7,337 bases of DNA. It comes from Acidobacteriota bacterium (lineage in GTDB: Bacteria > Acidobacteriota > Thermoanaerobaculia > Multivoradales > JAHEKO01). The position numbers and the translations under genes were made by a program. Every line of letters begins with the position of its first letter. Within the stretch, counting starts at the first letter, position 1. The notes beneath the pieces are model-generated. The model was not told the origin of the DNA and did not search any database. It worked only from the letters and a program-made list of their open reading frames with translations. The stretch is from positions 1 to 7,337 of the forward strand of contig JAPUJD010000050.1 of NCBI GenBank assembly GCA_027296385.1. The letters are read 5' to 3'. Shown here piece by piece: positions 1 to 4,730 of this stretch.

Positions 1-174
1 GAAGGCCAGGGTCATCGGGCTCGCGCCAACACCACAGAAGAACGAGAACGGCGCCAGGTTGGTCTCTCCGGCCGCCGAGAGCGTCGAGACGACGGCGATA
101 GGCCGCGGCACGATGGCGCCGATCAGCAGCTTGTAGCGATCACGCAGAGCGAGCTCGTCGGGTCGGATATCCAT
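1..174 (-). CDS. Flavin reductase-like (FMN-binding) domain protein, N-terminal fragment
   Basis: The start codon is ATG at 174-172 and the frame is open to the left edge, giving the first 58 residues; the rest lies outside the window. The segment matches the N-terminus of the flavin reductase-like/flavoredoxin family. Visible motifs are YKLLIGAIVPRPIAVVST (residues 14-31) and TNLAPFSFFCGVG (38-50), the strand and loop that hold FMN phosphate and isoalloxazine in this fold. Family members are usually about 200 residues and act in the cytoplasm as flavin reductases or NADH:FMN oxidoreductases; the exact substrate cannot be told from the fragment. There is no Shine-Dalgarno sequence before the ATG. 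Instead a TAGACT hexamer sits 6 nt upstream. The DNA just beyond that hexamer appears to belong to a different gene, so little of the native upstream region may be present. Confidence 0.85.
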   Translation of the reverse strand, partial: MDIRPDELALRDRYKLLIGAIVPRPIAVVSTLSAAGETNLAPFSFFCGVGASPMTLAF

Positions 175-180
175 CTCGCG

Positions 181-186
181 AGTCTA
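181..186 (-). promoter_or_regulatory. Putative -10 element TAGACT for a leaderless transcript
   Basis: On the minus strand TAGACT lies 6 nt (CGCGAG) before the flavin reductase ATG and fits TANNNT. At that distance transcription would begin at or next to the ATG. The ten bases TAGACTCGCG recur before serS. No -35 hexamer is visible; upstream sequence may come from another locus because of the nearby join. Confidence 0.4.
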
Positions 187-200
187 GCCCGGGCGTCTCC
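187..200. other. Probable sequence join (truncation or chimera) at the 5' end of the DUF5916 fragment
   Basis: To the left is an apparently native gene start on the minus strand (ATG at 174 and its TAGACT at 181-186). To the right, by about 198-201, the plus strand already reads as the late portion of an outer-membrane barrel protein. The several hundred preceding residues of that protein are missing, and its frame, open only from 102, has no credible start codon. The exact breakpoint cannot be fixed by eye. Confidence 0.6.
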
Positions 201-500
201 GGCCGGCTCTTCACTGCCGACGTCAGCCGCCTCAAGGCCACCTACACGTTCAACTCCAAGGCCTGGTTGCGCCTCATCGGTCAGTGGGTCGAGACCGAGC
301 GCCGGCCCGACCTCTACACTTTCGAGGTCGACGACGACGACGGATCCTTCGCCGCCTCGGCCGTCTTCGCCTACAAGCTCAACTGGCAGACCGTGCTCTT
401 CGTCGGCTACTCGGACTCGCAGGTGCGTGACGACCTCGACACCCTGCAGCCGGCCGACCGTCAGCTCTTCGCCAAGGTCTCGTACGCGTTCCAGCGCTGA
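192..500 (+). CDS. DUF5916-type outer-membrane beta-barrel protein, C-terminal fragment
   Basis: About 102 residues end at TGA 498-500. They show alternating polar/hydrophobic strands with aromatic ends, as in the last strands of an outer-membrane barrel. The pattern TYTFNSKAWLRLIGQW, then RRPDLYTFEV, then YKLNWQTVLFVGYSDSQ, then DRQLFAKVSYAFQR is what I recall from the C-terminus of DUF5916 proteins, which carry an N-terminal family 9 carbohydrate-binding-like domain and a large barrel, usually over 600 residues in total. Only the tail is here. The first possible start in frame is a TTG at 267 with no ribosome binding site, in the middle of a strand, so this is not a native small gene. An acidic DDDDG run lies in a loop. 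By my count 93 of 99 codons end in G or C. It is either a remnant or the right-hand half of an assembly join. Confidence 0.7.
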   Translation, partial: GVSGRLFTADVSRLKATYTFNSKAWLRLIGQWVETERRPDLYTFEVDDDDGSFAASAVFAYKLNWQTVLFVGYSDSQVRDDLDTLQPADRQLFAKVSYAFQR

Positions 501-510
501 TCGCGATCAG
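497..510. repeat. 14-bp perfect palindrome over the stop codon
   Basis: CTGATCGCGATCAG is perfectly self-complementary and spans the TGA of the DUF5916 fragment. It could be a protein-binding site or part of a transcript end, but it has no loop and no T-run. Chance occurrence is possible. Confidence 0.3.
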
Positions 511-526
511 TCTTCGCTCGCGTTGT

Positions 527-544
527 CTCGCCGTAGAGGGCGAG
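527..544. terminator. Hairpin between convergent genes, weak terminator candidate
   Basis: CTCGCC-GTAGAG-GGCGAG forms a perfect 6-bp, GC-rich stem with a 6-nt loop. It lies in the 109-bp gap between the plus-strand DUF5916 tail (ends 500) and the minus-strand antiporter (ends 610), where a two-way terminator would be expected. No T-run follows on either strand, so it is not a classical intrinsic terminator. Confidence 0.25.
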
Positions 545-609
545 GTCGAGCTCGGGCACATCCGCCGGTGCAGCCGCAACGGGGTGAGAAATGCAGGCCA
601 GGGGCTTGC

Positions 610-1662
610 TCAGTGTACGCGGCGGCGACGCCAGGAACGGTAGACGCAGACGCCGACGGTGGTCAGCGTCAGGGGCACGACGAAGTGAGTCATGGCGAGA
701 CTGAGGCCGGCCATCGCCTCGTGCTCCTTCGCCCGCAGGATCAGGTGCGCAGTGTAGGCACCGTAGTAAAATAGAAAGACAAGCCCCTCCCAGCGCCCGA
801 TGCGGTAGCGGATGAAGAAGATCGGCAGGCAGGCCACCGCGACGATGATCATGATCGGCAAGTCGTAGGTGAGTGCGGCGGCGTGCACCTGGATAGCGCG
901 TGGCGACAACGACGCGGCCAGTCCGACCACCATCAGGATATTGAATACATTGCTGCCGACGGCGTTGCCGACTGCGATGTCCTGTTCACCACGTAGGCCG
1001 GCCAAGATCGAGGTCGCGATCTCGGGCATCGAGGTGCCGACCGCCACCACCGTCAAGCCGATGACCAGCTCCGACAGACCGAAAGTCTGGGCCAGACTCA
1101 CGGCGCCCTTGACCAACCAACCGGCGCCCAGCACTATGCCGACGAAGCCGAGCACGATGAAGACGATCGATGACGACGGTTTGCCGGCCGGCAGCCGACT
1201 CTGACCGCTGCGCGCCGCATCGCGTCGAGCGGCGGTCACCAGCCACACGTTGTAGACCACCAGCAGCAGCAGGAGCAACAACCCGTCGGCGCGACCGAGC
1301 GAACCATCGAAACAGAGCAGCCAGAGGAGCACCGAGAAGCCGATCATCACGGGCACGTCGACTCGCACCACCCGCGCCGAAACCGGCAGCGGTGAGATCA
1401 CGCTCGCCAAACCCAGGATGAGCAGTACGTTGGCGATGTTGCTACCGATGATATTGCCGAGCCCAATGTCCGACTGTCCCGCCAGCACCGAGCGAACGCT
1501 GACGGCGGCCTCCGGCGCACTGGTGCCGAAGGCGACGACGGTCAAGCCGATGACCAGCGCCGGCACGCCGAAGGCCGCCGCCAGCCGCGACGAACCACGC
1601 ACGAAGAGCTCGGCACCGACCAGCAACACCGCCAGTCCGCCGATGAAGACCAGCCAAGCCAT
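610..1662 (-). CDS. Calcium/sodium antiporter (CaCA superfamily, YrbG-type)
   Basis: A complete inner-membrane cation exchanger of 350 residues. It shows the two inverted alpha repeats that define the CaCA superfamily: repeat 1 with GLTVVAFGTSAPE (39-51) and GNIIGSN (69-75), repeat 2 with GLTVVAVGTSMPE (202-214) and GNAVGSN (232-238). The acidic residues E51 and E214 and the GN..GSN segments form the ion site in known family structures. About ten membrane spans are visible, plus a polyleucine span near 128-136. E. coli YrbG has about 325 residues; here an eleventh hydrophobic segment (about 321-342) and a basic tail RSWRRRRVH are added. The start at 1662 gives the canonical N-terminus. Upstream there is GAGGG at a poor distance and a TAGGAT hexamer 6 nt before the ATG. 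serS ends 95 bp upstream on the same strand, so cotranscription is possible but not shown. Ion preference (Ca2+/Na+ or K+-dependent) cannot be read from the sequence. Confidence 0.93.
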   Translation of the reverse strand: MAWLVFIGGLAVLLVGAELFVRGSSRLAAAFGVPALVIGLTVVAFGTSAPEAAVSVRSVLAGQSDIGLGNIIGSNIANVLLILGLASVISPLPVSARVVRVDVPVMIGFSVLLWLLCFDGSLGRADGLLLLLLLVVYNVWLVTAARRDAARSGQSRLPAGKPSSSIVFIVLGFVGIVLGAGWLVKGAVSLAQTFGLSELVIGLTVVAVGTSMPEIATSILAGLRGEQDIAVGNAVGSNVFNILMVVGLAASLSPRAIQVHAAALTYDLPIMIIVAVACLPIFFIRYRIGRWEGLVFLFYYGAYTAHLILRAKEHEAMAGLSLAMTHFVVPLTLTTVGVCVYRSWRRRRVH

Positions 1663-1668
1663 CGGCGC

Positions 1669-1674
1669 ATCCTA
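1669..1674 (-). promoter_or_regulatory. Putative -10 element TAGGAT close to the antiporter start
   Basis: On the minus strand TAGGAT is followed by GCGCCG and then the ATG, the same 6-nt spacing as before the flavin reductase gene. It fits TANNNT and would put the transcript start at or near the start codon. No -35 is visible. A GAGGG just upstream could alternatively act as a distant ribosome binding site. Confidence 0.35.
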
Positions 1675-1757
1675 CCCTCGATGCCGGTCGTGTACGGCAG
1701 TGGTGCCCATGCAAACGCTGGCCTGTATTTCTAAGGAACGAACCAGGCTATATCAGA

Positions 1758-3035
1758 CTAGGGTGCTGGAATCCGGTCGACACCCATGAACGGGCGCAGT
1801 GGCTCCGGGATCGAGATCGAGCCGTCCTCCTGCTGGTGGTTCTCCAGGATCGCCACCAGGGTGCGGCCGACGGCCAGGGCCGAGCCATTGAGCGTATGGA
1901 CCAGCCGCGGGTTGCCGCCGGCCGTCGGCTTGTAGCGTATGCCGGCGCGGCGAGCCTGGAAGGCCTCGCAGTTGCTGCATGAGGAGATCTCGCGATAGGC
2001 GTTCTGCCCTGGCAGCCAGACCTCGAGATCGTAGGTCTTGGCGGCGGAGAAGCCCATGTCTCCGGTCGACAGACAGACCGCCTGGTAAGGCAGCTCCAGC
2101 AGTTGCAGCACGCGCTCGGCGTGGCCGGTGAGCTCCTCGTGGGCGTCGTAGCTCGTCTCGGCAGTGGTGATCTGCACCAGCTCGACCTTGTTGAACTGGT
2201 GCTGCCGGATGAGGCCGCGCACGTCCTTGCCGTAGGAGCCGGCCTCGGCCCGGAAGCAGGGGGTGAAGGCCACGTACCGGTAAGGCAGATCGGCCTCGGC
2301 CAGGGTTTCGCCGCCGTGGAGATTGGTCACTGGCACCTCGGCGGTCGGAATCAGGTAGTAGCCGCTCGGCTCGAGCTTGAACAGGTCCTCTTCGAACTTG
2401 GGCAGCTGGCCGGTTCCGGTGAGTGTCTGAGCGTTGACGATGTAGGGTGGCAACACTTCGGTGTAGCCGTGCTCGCGCGTGTGGAGATCGAGCATGAAGT
2501 TAGCCAGCGCGCGCTCGAGCCGGGCGCCGAGACCGAAGTAGACAGCGAAACGGGCGCCAGTGATCTTGGCCGCCCGCTCGAAGTCCAGGATGCCGAGCCG
2601 CGGACCGAGGTCCCAGTGAGCCTGGGGCTCGAAGTCGAACCGGCGTGGCTCGCCTACCTGGCGCTCCACCCGGTTGGAGCCCTCGTCATCACCGATCGGT
2701 ACGGACTCATGCGCCAGGTTGGGCAGGCCGAGCTCGACCTTCCTCAGGCCGGCATCGACTCCGCCCAGAGCTTCCTCGAGCTCACCGATCTGCTCTTTTT
2801 GCGCCCCGACTGCGGCGATCTGTTCGATCGCGTCCTCTCCTTGCGCCTTGAGTTGGCCGATCGCCTTGTTCGCCTCGTTGCGCCGTGCCTTCAGATCTTC
2901 GAGCTCGCCCAACAGCCCTCGGCGCTCGACATCGAGCTCACCCCAGCGTGCGAGGACCTCGGCCTCGACACCACGAACAGCCAGCCGTTCACGGACCCTC
3001 TCAGGCTGCTCTCGCAGGAGCTCGCGCGCCAACAT
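1758..3035 (-). CDS. serS: Serine--tRNA ligase (seryl-tRNA synthetase, class II)
   Basis: A complete cytoplasmic enzyme of 425 residues, the normal length, that charges tRNA-Ser (and tRNA-Sec where present) with serine using ATP. The N-terminal MLARELLREQPERVRERLA and the charged heptad-like region at about 30-100 are the long antiparallel coiled coil that grips the tRNA variable arm. The class II core follows: the TAE loop in LIPTAEVPVTN (228-238) for serine, motif 2 as FRAEAGSYGKDVRGLIRQHQ (261-280), the SSCSNCEAFQARR segment (351-363), and motif 3 around GSALAVGRTLVAILE (384-398) with the ATP-binding Arg391. The ATG at 3035-3033 matches the conserved family N-terminus, although CGCCCC before it is no Shine-Dalgarno. 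A TAGACT hexamer lies 8 nt upstream. It diverges from the 549-aa membrane protein gene across 45 bp. The sequence looks intact, with all catalytic motifs present. Confidence 0.97.
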   Translation of the reverse strand: MLARELLREQPERVRERLAVRGVEAEVLARWGELDVERRGLLGELEDLKARRNEANKAIGQLKAQGEDAIEQIAAVGAQKEQIGELEEALGGVDAGLRKVELGLPNLAHESVPIGDDEGSNRVERQVGEPRRFDFEPQAHWDLGPRLGILDFERAAKITGARFAVYFGLGARLERALANFMLDLHTREHGYTEVLPPYIVNAQTLTGTGQLPKFEEDLFKLEPSGYYLIPTAEVPVTNLHGGETLAEADLPYRYVAFTPCFRAEAGSYGKDVRGLIRQHQFNKVELVQITTAETSYDAHEELTGHAERVLQLLELPYQAVCLSTGDMGFSAAKTYDLEVWLPGQNAYREISSCSNCEAFQARRAGIRYKPTAGGNPRLVHTLNGSALAVGRTLVAILENHQQEDGSISIPEPLRPFMGVDRIPAP

Positions 3036-3043
3036 GGGGCGCG

Positions 3044-3049
3044 AGTCTA
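3044..3049 (-). promoter_or_regulatory. Putative -10 element TAGACT for serS
   Basis: On the minus strand TAGACT is followed by CGCGCCCC and the serS ATG. TAGACTCGCG is identical to the ten bases preceding the flavin reductase start. With the usual 6-8 nt from -10 to +1, the message would be leaderless or nearly so, which fits the absence of a Shine-Dalgarno. An overlapping TATAGA (rc of 3046-3051) is an alternative hexamer. Confidence 0.45.
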
Positions 3050-3053
3050 TAAG
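3048..3053 (+). promoter_or_regulatory. Putative -10 element TATAAG for the coupled membrane gene pair
   Basis: TATAAG matches five of six bases of TATAAT in an otherwise GC-rich stretch and lies 27 nt before the ATG at 3081, giving an estimated leader of about 20 nt. It overlaps the serS -10 candidate on the other strand by two bases. I see no convincing -35 and no Shine-Dalgarno before 3081. Confidence 0.35.
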
Positions 3054-3080
3054 ATCCGTCTCGTTGCGAGCTCCCTCTTA

Positions 3081-4730
3081 ATGACCCGCCAAATCAGCCA
3101 TCGTCTGGCCCAACTCGCCACGGTGGGGTCCCTCTTCGTCTTCGCTCGGCGTCTTGCGGCTCACCATCCGGACGGGGCCACGGCGGCCGAAGCCGAGTAC
3201 CTGGCCCTCCTCGTCGCCACGGTGCTACTCGGCCTGGCGCTCAGCGCCCGGACCGCGCCGGCGATCGTCAGCGGAGGGGCCTTGATCGGCATCGCTCTGT
3301 GCCTGCCGGCAGCCCAGGGCACCCGCGCCACCCTCATCGTGGCCCTGCTGGCGTCGATGATCGCCTGGTGTACCTGGCGGGCCTTCGCCAGCTCCCGGAA
3401 AGTCGCATTCTCAGAGGTCGGCGGTATCGCGATCGCCTGGCAGGCCCTGATGCGCAGCGATCGGCTGCTCGATCTGCGCTTGGAGCCGGGCACCGCAGTC
3501 TGGCTCGTCGCCTTGCCGCTGGTCGCCGCCGGCGCCGCCGTCTGGCTCGCTCGGCAGCACAGTGCCGTCGCGGGCCTGGTGCTGCTGGCGGCCCTTTGCG
3601 TGCTGATCCCGGGCCTCGGTATCGTCCCGGTGGCCGTTCTCCTCGTCGCCGCCGCCCTGGGCGCCAGGCCCGAGGTCTCTCGGGCCGGTGATGCTGTCGC
3701 GCTCGGAGCCTGTGTCCTAGCGATCTGGCGCGAGCCCGAGGTCGCGCCAGCGTTGCTCGCCCTGGTGACAGCGCTCGCCCTCGTCCACCACACACGCTGG
3801 CGCTGGCTGGCACCTGCCGCGGCGCTGGCGTGGGCCGCAACACGCATACTGCAAAGCGGATCCGTCGAGCCGGGCGCCACCATGCTCGGCTGGATTGTGC
3901 TCGGCCTGCCGCTGGCGCTCCTCGGTGGCCCGGATCGACGCCCTCTGGCCCTGACCGGTCTCGCTCTCGCCGTGGCCGCGGCCGGCGGTGAGCCCGCGAC
4001 TCTAGCACCGGCGGTGGCGCTGCTCGCCCTCGCCGTACCCACCGAGGGTGGCGCGCGGCGCCTGCAGGCAGCTTGGAGCCTCGTGCTGCTCACCGCGGTC
4101 GCCATGGCCGCGGCCTACCCGTGGCTGAGGCGCCCGCTGGTCGATCCGCCGAGCCGGATGCAGGCGGTGCCGGTCCTGGCCCTCGCTCTCCTGGCCCTCG
4201 CCGGCGCCGCGATCGCGGCCGGGGGGAGCCGGCGCCGGCTGCTGCAGCTTCCCACCTGGGCCGGTCCGCTGGTGTTGGTCGTTTTCTTGGCGCTCGCGGC
4301 CTGGCTGGCTCCGTGGCCGCCGAGCCAGGAGCCGATCGTGTTGAACGCCGACTCACCGCGCTGGCAGACCACGGTCGATCCGGAGCCTGTACACGAGCTC
4401 TCTGTCGACAGCTTCCTCACCCAGGGTGGGCGGCTCGCCCCGCGGCAGCCCGTCGCCCGGGTGCGGCTGGTGGCAGCGGAGGGCGAGGTGCGCGAGCTGA
4501 CGCTGCGCCAAGGCGACCACACGGCCGACTGGGCCGCCCGCCGACTGGGGCGCGACGACACTCCGGAGCCCTGGCTGAGCTGGGTCGCACCCGACGGATC
4601 GCTGGCCCAACGCTACCGCGCCGTCTGGACCCTCGAGTCTCCGCTGCAGGCACGCCAGCTCGAGATCGTGCTTCTGGAAGACCTGCCCGCGGAAGTGGAG
4701 CTGGCGCTTCTGCGAGTGGTGGCTCGATGA
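3081..4730 (+). CDS. Multi-span membrane protein with C-terminal beta-rich domain, function unknown
   Basis: A 549-residue protein I cannot name. The first 410 residues are very rich in Ala, Leu and Val and contain roughly 14 hydrophobic spans (for example 41-57, 60-78, 138-155, 180-196, 266-282, 330-347, 362-380, 393-410) joined by short loops, with no obvious catalytic motif. The last 135 residues (about 415-549) are soluble, probably on the outer face, and beta-rich, with VRELTLRQGDHTADWAARR (469-487) and RYRAVWTLESPL (511-522). I recall a similar Thr-Leu-Arg-x-Gly...Thr-Ala-x-Trp-Ala pattern at the C-terminus of membrane glycosyltransferase-like proteins, but cannot search it. The frame stays open far upstream, antisense to serS; the ATG at 3081 is chosen because hydrophobic membrane protein sequence starts there and serS occupies the rest. 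Its TGA overlaps the next ATG (ATGA), so the two genes are translationally coupled and probably share one job, perhaps envelope glycan or lipid-linked sugar handling. Confidence 0.8.
   Translation: MTRQISHRLAQLATVGSLFVFARRLAAHHPDGATAAEAEYLALLVATVLLGLALSARTAPAIVSGGALIGIALCLPAAQGTRATLIVALLASMIAWCTWRAFASSRKVAFSEVGGIAIAWQALMRSDRLLDLRLEPGTAVWLVALPLVAAGAAVWLARQHSAVAGLVLLAALCVLIPGLGIVPVAVLLVAAALGARPEVSRAGDAVALGACVLAIWREPEVAPALLALVTALALVHHTRWRWLAPAAALAWAATRILQSGSVEPGATMLGWIVLGLPLALLGGPDRRPLALTGLALAVAAAGGEPATLAPAVALLALAVPTEGGARRLQAAWSLVLLTAVAMAAAYPWLRRPLVDPPSRMQAVPVLALALLALAGAAIAAGGSRRRLLQLPTWAGPLVLVVFLALAAWLAPWPPSQEPIVLNADSPRWQTTVDPEPVHELSVDSFLTQGGRLAPRQPVARVRLVAAEGEVRELTLRQGDHTADWAARRLGRDDTPEPWLSWVAPDGSLAQRYRAVWTLESPLQARQLEIVLLEDLPAEVELALLRVVAR

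Noticed and set aside
267..500. A stand-alone 77-residue protein starting at TTG 267
   Set aside because: The similarity to the barrel tail continues upstream of 267, the TTG falls within a beta strand and there is no ribosome binding site; it is a fragment of a larger gene.
1663..1757. Gap between serS and the antiporter searched for a terminator or second promoter
   Set aside because: Only a 5-bp inverted repeat with an 18-nt loop (GCCTG/CAGGC) was found, without a T-run; apart from TAGGAT near the antiporter start nothing convincing is present.
2103..3080. The reading frame of the 549-aa protein stays open for 978 bases upstream, antisense to serS
   Set aside because: The translation there is the reverse image of a clearly real serS, rich in Glu, Gly and Ala with no membrane or domain character. 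Long stop-free antisense frames are expected in GC-rich genes; the protein starts at 3081.
4206..4219. 14-bp palindrome GCCGCGATCGCGGC
   Set aside because: It is inside coding sequence (Ala-Ala-Ile-Ala-Ala) in very GC-rich DNA, where such palindromes arise often; no partner site or context supports a function.
4073..4726. Upstream open extension of the GT-C-like gene frame
   Set aside because: It lies in another frame inside the preceding gene, is Arg/Ala/Gly-rich low-complexity, and the ATGA overlap at 4727 gives a natural start.
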